Shown piece by piece: positions 57,157-64,000 of a stretch of 64,000 nt of DNA. This DNA is from an uncultured Bacteroidales bacterium (GTDB lineage: Bacteria > Bacteroidota > Bacteroidia > Bacteroidales > Salinivirgaceae). How positions within the stretch are numbered: position 1 is the stretch's first letter; each line of letters starts with the position of its first letter. The stretch is taken from NCBI GenBank assembly GCA_937981765.1, contig CALJOM010000013.1:17157-81156 (forward strand), read 5' to 3'. Both the position numbers and the translations under genes were made by a program. The notes beneath the pieces were generated by a model. The model ran no database searches. It saw only the letters and a list, made by a program, of their open reading frames with translations, and was not told where the DNA came from.

Positions 57157-57597
57157 ATGAAATCGTTACCGCTACTGTTAGGACTTATGCTTACGCTGAT
57201 TTTAGGCAGCTTGGAGGTGAATGGCCAATGTAAAAATTTCACTAAAAACAAATGTATTCCACAAATCTCGCCTTACATTTACAACGGCCAAATGAACTCC
57301 GCCGTATTAAATGAAGGAGACATTGCCGAATTAGTTCTTACCTTCTATGCAAAACAAGATTATCGAGTATTAATTTGTGCCGAAGAACATCTAGGTAAAA
57401 TAATATTCCGCCTGCATGACGTGCAAAACAATGTTCTCTTTGATAACACAAAATACAACTACGCCAACATGTGGGATTTTACCAGCACAGCAACCCAACA
57501 AATACGTGTTGAAATTGAAATCCCTGAAGGATTAAATCCGAGTGCTACACCAAAAAGTGGGTGTGTTTCTATCCTGATTGGATTTAAAGATAAATAA
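57157..57597 (+). CDS. Small secreted beta-rich protein of unknown function
   Basis: About 146 residues. A signal peptide (LPLLLGLMLTLILGSLEVNGQ) is followed by a mature domain of beta strands with four Cys residues at CKNFTKNKC, ICAEE and SGCVSI, which could form disulfides. I recall similar small proteins in Bacteroidota but no function. It has a strong terminator after the stop, so it ends the unit. Confidence 0.75.
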   Translation: MKSLPLLLGLMLTLILGSLEVNGQCKNFTKNKCIPQISPYIYNGQMNSAVLNEGDIAELVLTFYAKQDYRVLICAEEHLGKIIFRLHDVQNNVLFDNTKYNYANMWDFTSTATQQIRVEIEIPEGLNPSATPKSGCVSILIGFKDK

Positions 57598-57614
57598 CAG
57601 TTAGTTTAACATAT

Positions 57615-57646
57615 AAGGCGGGAATGAGACCCGCCTTTTTATTTTT
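57615..57646 (+). terminator. Intrinsic terminator after the small secreted protein
   Basis: AAGGCGGG (57615-57622) pairs with CCCGCCTT (57630-57637) with a 7-base loop and is followed by TTTATTTTTT. It starts 18 bp after the stop. Confidence 0.85.
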
Positions 57647-57667
57647 TGAAGCGATTTTTAATAAAAA

Positions 57668-57693
57668 AGCTCTTGCCTTTTAGGACAAGAGCT
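57668..57693 (-). terminator. Intrinsic terminator of tRNA-Cys
   Basis: AGCTCTTG (57668-57675) pairs with CAAGAGCT (57686-57693); on the minus strand the stem is followed by TTTTTATT. It lies 5 bp beyond the tRNA 3' end. Confidence 0.8.
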
Positions 57694-57698
57694 CTACG

Positions 57699-57769
57699 AG
57701 GTCAGTGGCGGATTCGAACCGCCGTACTCGGTTTTGCAGACCGATGCCTCGCCTCTCGGCCAACTGACC
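57699..57769 (-). tRNA. tRNA-Cys (anticodon GCA)
   Basis: A 71-nt cloverleaf on the minus strand. The 7-bp acceptor stem is GGTCAGT/ACTGACC, the D arm follows TGGCCGAGAGGCGAGGCA, the anticodon loop CTGCAAA gives anticodon GCA, and the T arm contains GGTTCGAATCC. The discriminator base is U, as expected for cysteine tRNA. The 3' CCA is not encoded, so it must be added by the nucleotidyltransferase encoded about 150 bp away. Confidence 0.95.
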
Positions 57770-57924
57770 ATTGCGTCTGCAAAAATAACACTGTTTCTCC
57801 GGATTATCAAATTTATTGGCTAAAATTTCCATAAGAAAAATTTTTCAAGAAGAAATAGTGGCACAAGAGGGCATTCTGTTTAAAACTACGCCACGCATCT
57901 TTATTACTCTGGGATATCGATTCC

Positions 57925-59361
57925 CTATTTTATAGGATTTAACCCCATTTTTTTAGCAACCGAAAGGGCAAATTGCCAGGCGGCTTCATAAGAATTTTCA
58001 ATAGTTCCATCCAGAATTGCCTCTTTTATTGCATCTTTTATATCGCCTACGGTTTTGCAGGGTGGAAGCCCAAAACGTTCCATTATCATTTCGCCGGTCA
58101 CCGGTGGCTGAAAATTTCGTATACGATCTTTTTCTTCAATTTCCACCAACTTTCTACGCACTAAACGATAGTTCTCCAGGAAACGAGCTACCTTTTGCGG
58201 ATTCTTTGAAGTAATGTCGGCATCGCAGAGCAACATTAGATCGTCGATATCATCGCCGGCTTCAAAAAGCAACCTACGAATGGCTGAATCGGTAACTATC
58301 TCCTGTGCCAAAACAATCGGACGCATGTGGAGCAACACCAGTTTCTGCACATACTTCATTTTTTGTGTTGTGGGCAATTTCAACCGTTTAAAAATCTTTT
58401 CGGTCATCTTTACTCCAACAACCTCATGCCCGTGAAAAGTCCATCCGTGGGTATTGTCGAACCGTTTGGTTTTTGATTTTCCAATATCGTGAAGAATGGC
58501 AGCCCAACGCAACCACAGATTATAGGTCGTCCGGCTAATATTGTCTAACACTTCCAAGGTGTGGTAAAAGTTGTCTTTATGTCCTTGTTCGCCTTTAACT
58601 TCAACACCTTTTAAACTCTCAAGTTCCGGAAGGATATAAGTTAACAACCCTGTTTTGCTTAAAATTTTAAAGCCGATGCTTGGTTTTGACGAAAGGATAA
58701 TTTTATTCAACTCGTCGGTAATACGCTCCTGAGATAGAATCGTAAGCCTTTCGGCATTACGCGACAAGGCTTCAAAGGCGGTATCGTGAATTGTAAATCC
58801 AAGTTGCGTAGCAAACCGAACCGCACGAAGCATACGCAAAGGATCGTCGCTAAAGGTTATATCGGGGTCGAGTGGTGTGCGAATAATTTTTTGTTCCAGG
58901 TCTCCGAGCCCATCAAACGGATCAATTAGTTGGCCAAAATTGTGTTCGTTTAGCCCTATTGCCATAGCATTTATGGTAAAATCGCGCCGATTTTGATCAT
59001 CCTCAAGCGTACCATTTTCAACCACCGGATTACGGCTGTTGCGATTGTACGACTCCTTACGTGCGCCAACAAATTCGATACACAAATCGTCAACCCGAAA
59101 CATTGCCGTACCAAAATTACGGTACTCCACTACCTCAATATTAGGATTTATCTCGCGCGCCACCTCCATGGCCAGGTTAATGCCGCTACCAACAACCACA
59201 AAGTCGATATCTTTGTTTTCCCGTTGAAGTATTAAATCCCGAACATACCCACCAACAACATACACATCCACCTTTTCACGGGTAGCAACTCTTTTTACGA
59301 CATGAAATACGGGATGGGGTAACTCGAAAATCATGGTTAGGTTTAACTTGATTTCACTCAT
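57925..59361 (-). CDS. CCA tRNA nucleotidyltransferase with HD domain
   Basis: Adds or repairs the CCA end of tRNAs. The nucleotidyltransferase head has VVGGYVRDLIL (GGxVRD) and the DxD-type DIDFVVVGSG, then the motif RRDFTINAMAIGLNE, later ERITDELNKII. The HD domain has ILHDIGKSKTKRF and HGHEVVGVKM. A -7 box at 59379-59386 makes the first ATG at 59370 practically leaderless, so the start is better placed at 59361 or at 59334 (MIFELPHPVFHVVKRVA). The length of 470-480 residues is normal for the phylum. It is beside a tRNA gene that lacks an encoded CCA. Confidence 0.93.
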   Translation of the reverse strand: MSEIKLNLTMIFELPHPVFHVVKRVATREKVDVYVVGGYVRDLILQRENKDIDFVVVGSGINLAMEVAREINPNIEVVEYRNFGTAMFRVDDLCIEFVGARKESYNRNSRNPVVENGTLEDDQNRRDFTINAMAIGLNEHNFGQLIDPFDGLGDLEQKIIRTPLDPDITFSDDPLRMLRAVRFATQLGFTIHDTAFEALSRNAERLTILSQERITDELNKIILSSKPSIGFKILSKTGLLTYILPELESLKGVEVKGEQGHKDNFYHTLEVLDNISRTTYNLWLRWAAILHDIGKSKTKRFDNTHGWTFHGHEVVGVKMTEKIFKRLKLPTTQKMKYVQKLVLLHMRPIVLAQEIVTDSAIRRLLFEAGDDIDDLMLLCDADITSKNPQKVARFLENYRLVRRKLVEIEEKDRIRNFQPPVTGEMIMERFGLPPCKTVGDIKDAIKEAILDGTIENSYEAAWQFALSVAKKMGLNPIK

Positions 59362-59378
59362 CGAAAGCAAAAGATGTG

Positions 59379-59386
59379 CAAAGGTA
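59379..59386 (-). promoter_or_regulatory. -7 box of the CCA-transferase gene
   Basis: The minus strand reads TACCTTTG. The predicted transcript begins near 59372. This argues against translation from the first ATG at 59370. Confidence 0.5.
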
Positions 59387-59556
59387 TTAAAAAAGTTAGC
59401 CGAATTTTATTTTTATAACAGTTATTTAAAACCAAGGGTAGTATGTTGATTACTCGGCAATTGCTACACGAATCTTGACTCTCAGAAATTTTCATACGAA
59501 ATTCTGATTGGTTTATGAAAACGATTGTTTTTTTTCATAAACAACAAATTTTTATC

Positions 59557-59564
59557 TATTTTTG
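59557..59564 (+). promoter_or_regulatory. -7 box of the hybrid kinase gene
   Basis: TATTTTTG matches TAnnTTTG, 36 bp before the ATG at 59601. No clear -33 element. Confidence 0.45.
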
Positions 59565-59600
59565 GACAAAACGATAGGACCCTCATAACCCATTACCACA

Positions 59601-61955
59601 ATGTGTGTTGTTTATGTTATTTCTTCAAGCTATGAAATGTTTGAACTCATTAAACAAGAGTGTGAAACCCATAGCCTTGAAATTCGTGTGCAACATCAGC
59701 GAACCCTGAACAACATAGTAACGGCGCCAACCACCGAAGCTTCAGACCTGATAATACTCCACGAAGAGAATACCGACACTTCTGCCTACCTTTCGTTTGT
59801 TGAACAAAACCATTCGAAACCCATTATTGTTATTACCGACTTTCCGTCGATGGAGAGAGCGGTTTTATTCATGAAAAGCGGGGCTTTTTCGGTAATTCAT
59901 TCGAGAAACATTCCGCAAATTATTGAGGAACTTACCGCTCTGTTTGCAAAGCCCAAAACGGAGAATGTTAAAAATTTTGAAATTTTTCTTAAGCTGATTG
60001 AATCGGTAGATTATATTGCCGTACAGGGATATAACAAAAAAGGAGAGGTTGTTTACTGGAGTCCTGGGAGCGAAAAACTCTACGGCTATTTGCGCTCGGA
60101 AGCTATTGGACGTAGGCTCGATGAATTAATTATTCCCTCCAACATTAAAGAAAACCCTGTCAGTGAGCTTAGTAGAATTATTGAAAACGATATTCAATCG
60201 CCTGTTCGGGAGCTGTCGCTGATTAACAAAAAAGGTCAGAAAGTAAACATTCTAACCAAGTATCTGACGTTCGACAAGGAATTCATTTACTTCATCGATA
60301 TCAATTTCTCTCTGCAAAATGAGGTTCAGAAGCGTCTTGAATTGGAACGCACCTATTTCGAAACCCTTTTTGAATACAGCCCCTTGGCAATATGTGTGCT
60401 CGATAACGACGACCGCTTTATTAGCTGCAATCACCAGTTTGAAGTTCTATTTGGATATTCCCGAAACGAAATAAAAGGCCTAAGAATCAACGACCTCATT
60501 GTACCGGAACACCTACGTATTGAGGGTGAAGAACTAACCAAAAAAGTTGCGCAAAGCCAATCGGTTTACAAAGAAACAGTAAGGAAAAACCGCTTTGGAA
60601 ATCTGATTGATGTAGCAATTATTGGAAAACCCGTAATGCTTGAAGGGAATCAGATCTCTGTTTTGGGAATTTACCAAGATATAAGCACTCGAAAAGAAGC
60701 AGAGCGAGCCCTTATAAAAGCCAAACAACAGGCAGAAGCCAACGACCGGCTTAAAACCACATTTTTGAATAACATTTCGCACGAAGTCCGAACCCCGCTT
60801 AATGGGATAATTGGCTTTGTAAACCTGCTTATGGCTCAGAACCCCGACGAAAAAACCAAACAAAACTACTACAAAATAATTCTCGACAGTTGCGATCGAC
60901 TTCTCACCACCATCACCAACTACATTGACGCCTCCCTATTACTATCTAACAACGTTACTGTAAACATTGCTCCCATTGAGCCAAAGAAAATTATTTTAGA
61001 CTTACACTCTGAATATTACGACAAGATTGCCGCAAAGAATATCGATTTTATTATTCAACTTCCCGAGGCAACGGGACTTTCCGCCCAAATAGCACCAAAC
61101 ACATATGCTGATCGCGAGCTAAAAGAATTTCCCTCAAAAGGAAGTAATAAGGTTGCCTCCGAAAATAAGCACAATACTCTCCGTTTACGAACCGATGAAG
61201 AAATTGTAAAAAAAATTATTGCACATTTGCTGGATAACGCCATAAAATTTACCACTAAAGGAAAAATAACTCTTGGGCTGGAGATTCATGACCGGCAGGT
61301 CTGCTTGTTTGTTGAGGACACCGGAATAGGAATTCCCAAGGAGGATTTTGATAAACTATTTCGTCCTTTTTCAAAAGTAGAACAAAATTTCAACGAAAGC
61401 CATGAAGGAAGCGGGCTTAGCCTGTCTATTTCACGACAATTAGCTTACCTCTTGGGAGCCGATCTGACAGTTGAATCGGAAGTAAACCAATATACCCGTT
61501 TTACACTGGTTTTCCCCGAAAAATTAGTAGAAAAACATAAGTTATCTAAAAACCTCGCACATTCGTTCGACACCCAGAACAAAAACACAATTCTGGTTGT
61601 GGACGACGATCCAACCAGTTTGCTATTATTGTCAAAAATTGTTGAAACCTCCTCGCATGCAAAAGTTATACAGGCTAAAAACGGGAGAGATGCCATACAA
61701 AAGGTACAAGAAATCAATGATTTAGCCTGTGTTTTTATGGATTTGAAAATGCCAGACGTGGATGGATATGAAACAACCCGACAAATTAAAGCCATAAATT
61801 CCGAATTGCCGGTAATAGCCGTTACTGCCTACACATTTCTAGGCGATCATAAACTAGCCATGGAAGCCGGATGCAAAGGCTATGTAACCAAGCCATATTC
61901 TATTTCACAAATAGTCAGCATTTTAAAACAATTGGAAATACCAATGAAAAATTAA
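59601..61955 (+). CDS. Hybrid sensor histidine kinase with two PAS domains and a receiver
   Basis: About 784 residues, cytoplasmic. Residues 1-120 resemble a receiver (PIIVITDFPSMERAVLFMKS) but lack a clear phosphoacceptor Asp, a pseudo-receiver. Two PAS domains follow (about 125-235 and 245-370; YIAVQGYNKKGEVVYWSPGS and YSPLAICVLDNDDRFISCNH). The H-box is FLNNISHEVRTPLNGIIGF. The ATPase domain has LLDNAIKFT, VEDTGIGIP and HEGSGLSLSISRQL. The C-terminal receiver ILVVDDDPTSLLLLSKIVE has the Asp in FMDLKMPDVDGYE. A stand-alone receiver gene starts 15 bp downstream, a likely phospho-relay partner. No DNA-binding output is visible. Confidence 0.93.
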   Translation: MCVVYVISSSYEMFELIKQECETHSLEIRVQHQRTLNNIVTAPTTEASDLIILHEENTDTSAYLSFVEQNHSKPIIVITDFPSMERAVLFMKSGAFSVIHSRNIPQIIEELTALFAKPKTENVKNFEIFLKLIESVDYIAVQGYNKKGEVVYWSPGSEKLYGYLRSEAIGRRLDELIIPSNIKENPVSELSRIIENDIQSPVRELSLINKKGQKVNILTKYLTFDKEFIYFIDINFSLQNEVQKRLELERTYFETLFEYSPLAICVLDNDDRFISCNHQFEVLFGYSRNEIKGLRINDLIVPEHLRIEGEELTKKVAQSQSVYKETVRKNRFGNLIDVAIIGKPVMLEGNQISVLGIYQDISTRKEAERALIKAKQQAEANDRLKTTFLNNISHEVRTPLNGIIGFVNLLMAQNPDEKTKQNYYKIILDSCDRLLTTITNYIDASLLLSNNVTVNIAPIEPKKIILDLHSEYYDKIAAKNIDFIIQLPEATGLSAQIAPNTYADRELKEFPSKGSNKVASENKHNTLRLRTDEEIVKKIIAHLLDNAIKFTTKGKITLGLEIHDRQVCLFVEDTGIGIPKEDFDKLFRPFSKVEQNFNESHEGSGLSLSISRQLAYLLGADLTVESEVNQYTRFTLVFPEKLVEKHKLSKNLAHSFDTQNKNTILVVDDDPTSLLLLSKIVETSSHAKVIQAKNGRDAIQKVQEINDLACVFMDLKMPDVDGYETTRQIKAINSELPVIAVTAYTFLGDHKLAMEAGCKGYVTKPYSISQIVSILKQLEIPMKN

Positions 61956-61970
61956 CTCCCTCAACTACTC

Positions 61971-62378
61971 ATGAGTCAGGCTTCGTCAACCGAAAAAAAC
62001 ATACTCATTGTAGAAGACAATGCCCCAAGCATGCTACTCACCTGTGCCTTGATTAAAAGAATTCTACCCACCGCCGCCATTTCAAAAGCTACCGATGGAG
62101 AAACCGCACTGGCTCTACTAAATTCCCAAACATTCGATTTGATAGTTCTCGATCTTGTATTGCCGGACATAAATGGAATTATAATTGCCGAAAAAGTCCG
62201 AACAACCCCCAACCATCCTAATTTTAAAACCCCTATAATTGCCCTTACTGCCAATGTATTCCCAATAGTTCAAGAACAGTGCATGAAAGCGGGAATTAAC
62301 AATTTTATTCCCAAACCCACCAGTGAGGCAACATTGCGGGAAACTATCGAAAAATATCTTGAAATAGCAAGGCTGTAA
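61971..62378 (+). CDS. Single-domain response regulator
   Basis: A 135-residue receiver-only protein. The acidic pair lies in ILIVEDNAPSMLLTCALI, the phosphoacceptor Asp in DLIVLDLVLPDINGI, Thr in IIALTANVF and Lys in FIPKPTSEATLRE. The start 15 bp after the hybrid kinase implies one transcript. With no output domain, it may act as a shuttle in a phosphorelay, as CheY or Spo0F do. Confidence 0.94.
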   Translation: MSQASSTEKNILIVEDNAPSMLLTCALIKRILPTAAISKATDGETALALLNSQTFDLIVLDLVLPDINGIIIAEKVRTTPNHPNFKTPIIALTANVFPIVQEQCMKAGINNFIPKPTSEATLRETIEKYLEIARL

Positions 62379-62455
62379 CTAAAAACAAAAAAACCGCCAC
62401 TCTTCCCTACCCTCTGTTTCACACTGAGAAACTGTGGCATTAAAACAATAAATAT

Positions 62456-62492
62456 CCGGCGTAAACCATTGGTTAGCGCTGGTTACAACCGG
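62456..62492 (+). repeat. Hairpin with a bulged base in the recombinase-flanking gap
   Basis: GTAAACCA (62461-62468) pairs with TGGTTAC (62480-62486) leaving one unpaired A, and flanking CCGG (62456-62459 and 62489-62492) extends the stem. A bulged hairpin next to a tyrosine recombinase gene resembles a folded attC-type site, but core motifs RYYYAAC/GTTRRRY are not present at its ends. The rest of 62379-62654 contains no ORF; AAGTTAGG at 62548-62555 recurs beyond the recombinase. Confidence 0.35.
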
Positions 62493-62654
62493 CAGGCACT
62501 TCGCTAAATGCTCCACCTCAATTGCACTTATTGGCAAGAAGGTGCTTAAGTTAGGAGTTTATGAGCAGAAACTCTAAAAAAATTAGTACCATTTCTGTGT
62601 TTTATATATTATTTGTTAATTTGGCAAATTACGAATCTATGTTTACCTAGTTTC

Positions 62655-63762
62655 ATGAATTCAGTAACCACACGCCTAGCAACAATCAATAATAAGAATT
62701 AGTTATTATCCATTCTGCTAACGATCCTGTGCTCCAAAATCTTATAAAAACAAAACTGAAAGCTCACTGGATCGCTACACAAAAATGCTGATATAATCCA
62801 CAAAAAGAGTTTAATCTGAACCAAGTGTTTCAAACATTTCGAAACATAGCGTGGGTTGATATTATAGAATTAAAATCATTTACGAATAGGCAGAACATTA
62901 ACTCAGAAAAACCAATAAACACCGATATTAATCGAGGAATCGAAACATTTATAAAGTGGCTAAAATTTAAACGACACACCCCCAAACCATTAAAACCTAC
63001 AGCGAGGCTCTATTTGTATTTCTGAATTTCTTTAAAGAAAAAAATATTTCAAGCACAAATAATGACGATGTTGTACTTTTTGTAAACAAACACATACTCT
63101 AAAATAAGGGCTCAGTTTTTCGTATCAAAACCAAATAATTAATGCCATTAAATTATACTTCAGAGAAATACGCAAAAGCAAAATAGAAGTAGAAAGTTTG
63201 CAGCGTCCACGGCGCCAGCACAAGCTGCCCAACGTGCTGAGCAAGCCAGCGGTTAAGGCTATTCTTAAGGAACATGCAAACATAAAACATCATGCAATGT
63301 TAAGCTTGATATATGCCTGTGGACTACGCCGTAGCGAGTTGTTAAACCTTAAAATAACCGATGTGGACTCCAAGCGACACATGCTCATCATTCACAATTC
63401 TAAAGGCTACAAGGACCGGCAAGTCCCCATATCGGACAAAACCATTGAGATGTTACGAGAATATTACAAAGCGTATAAACCCAAGATATGGTTATTTGAG
63501 GGACAAAACGAAGGTAATAAATATTCTGAAAGAAGTTTAGAACAGGTATTAAAATTGGCATTTAAAAAATGCAAATATTCATAAACCCGTTACTTTGCAC
63601 TGGCTCAGGCATTCATATGCCACACATTTACTTGAAGCCGGTACGGATTTGCTATATATTCACGAATTGCTTGGACACAAGAGCAGCAAAACCACAGAGA
63701 TTTATACTCATGTTTCAATAAATAGTTTACAAAAAATTAAATCGCCTTTTTATGATTTGTAA
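62655..63762 (+). pseudogene. Decayed tyrosine recombinase/integrase
   Basis: Remains of a site-specific tyrosine recombinase of about 370 residues. Reading frames can be joined: MNSVTTRLATINNKN then TAG (62700); a shifted frame HSANDPVLQNLIKTKLKAHW, TGA at 62789, continuing YNPQKEFNLNQVFQTFRN to FIKWLKFKRHTPK; a shift near 62987 to TIKTYSEALFVFLNFF, TAA at 63100; a shift near 63111 to LSFSYQNQIINAIKLYF and the catalytic core; a last shift near 63565, where one extra T would restore KPVTLHWLRHSYATHLLE. All catalytic residues are still recognisable: R in CGLRRSELL, K in SKGYKDRQVP, HxxR in LHWLRH, H in LLGHKSS, Y in TTEIYTHVS. So loss is recent. It resembles the XerD/integron-type integrases of Bacteroidota but shows no obvious IntI-specific insert. 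Confidence 0.85.
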
Positions 63763-63860
63763 AATTTGTTTTAAATTTGTTATGGTAAAATAAGACGAAA
63801 AAACAGACCTTTCTTCCATTTTTGGGAATATTAGGATGATTTTATGAGATATATAAGTAA

Positions 63861-63867
63861 GTTAGGT
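63861..63867 (+). other. Possible recombination core site GTTAGGT
   Basis: GTTAGGT fits the integron core consensus GTTRRRY and lies about 100 bp after the recombinase stop and 50 bp before an exported ORF. The adjoining AAGTTAGG (63859-63866) also occurs at 62548-62555 on the other side of the recombinase. A 7-base motif is weak evidence. Confidence 0.25.
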
Positions 63868-63916
63868 GCTATTTTAGGACGACACCGAAAACAACAACAA
63901 CAATAACAAGACAAAA

Positions 63917-64000
63917 ATGAAAAAGACAATCTTAACAACAGCATTACTTTTGACAATAGGTCAGATTGGGTTTTCTCAAACAAACTTTGACAAAGCAAAG
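63917..64000 (+). CDS. Exported protein, N-terminal fragment (partial)
   Basis: An ATG at 63917 opens 28 codons to the window edge, beginning MKKTILTTALLLTIGQIGFS and then QTNFDKAK. This is a typical signal peptide with a cleavage site after FSQ. The rest is outside the window, so no family can be named. An A/C-rich leader precedes it. Its position next to a recombinase could make it a transferred gene. Confidence 0.6.
   Translation, partial: MKKTILTTALLLTIGQIGFSQTNFDKAK

Noticed and set aside
62456..62492. True integron attC site
   Set aside because: The hairpin lacks RYYYAAC and GTTRRRY at its ends; kept only as a weak hint.
63198..63584. Intact short integrase gene starting at TTG
   Set aside because: The frame lacks the HxxR, His and Tyr motifs, which follow in another frame, so it is a fragment of a broken gene.
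1..64000. CRISPR array
   Set aside because: No regularly spaced direct repeats and no cas genes were seen.

Overview
The window is from a Bacteroidota chromosome, most likely an anaerobic or facultative member of the Bacteroidales/Marinilabiliales side of the phylum. The evidence is: TAnnTTTG-type -7 promoter boxes with little Shine-Dalgarno signal; a Rho factor with a long Asn/Gln-rich insertion; the usual Bacteroidota order nusB, DUF1573, yajC, ybbR, coaE; PUR/DUF3276 and TIGR02757 proteins; SusA-like amylases; and a pyruvate:ferredoxin oxidoreductase, which points to anaerobic metabolism.

Layout. 1-4 kb: two chemoreceptors. The first ends in a hemerythrin domain and is followed by the beginning of a separate hemerythrin-like gene cut by the window edge. 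4.4-10.8 kb: nifJ, rho and a TIGR02757 protein. 10.9-15.7 kb: a LysE-type exporter, a TerB/DnaJ protein, coaE, ybbR/cdaR-like, yajC, DUF1573 and nusB. 15.9-21.8 kb: a flavin oxidoreductase, LemA, the Trk potassium system (trkA, trkH) and a secreted protein often mislabelled asparagine synthetase B. 21.8-31.6 kb: information-processing genes (dnaB, pnp, rpsO, ruvC, serS, nfo, a PUR protein) with an SDR enzyme and an AbgT transporter. 31.8-35.9 kb: a tight five-gene operon made of a ROK sugar kinase, the three AmmeMemoRadiSam proteins (AMMECR1-like A, radical SAM enzyme, Memo-like B) and TrmN6. 36.2-44.3 kb: a Cache/PAS histidine kinase, then a compact starch locus (MFS transporter, SusA-like GH13, lipoprotein GH13) with no SusC/SusD. 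44.5-50.1 kb: a pRiA4b ORF-3-like protein, a coupled trio of membrane proteins (flippase-like, DUF456, unknown), a GNAT and a secreted beta-propeller/SPOR-like protein. 50.3-57.6 kb: an M23 peptidase coupled to anmK, a PAS-class III adenylate cyclase, an outer-membrane barrel and two exported proteins of unknown function. 57.7-62.4 kb: tRNA-Cys, the CCA-adding enzyme, and a hybrid histidine kinase with a receiver partner. 62.7-64 kb: a decayed tyrosine recombinase, then the start of a small exported ORF.

Most of the window is core chromosome in short operons. The clearest accessory signal is at the right end: the recombinase carries at least three stops and four frame changes, all three kinds of which I could follow by reading the continuing reading frames. 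The most notable poorly understood system is the AmmeMemoRadiSam operon. Other points of interest are the hemerythrin chemoreceptor pair, the SusCD-less starch locus, the structured pnp leader and the coupled membrane-protein trio. Family assignments are from sequence recognition only; no database search was run.
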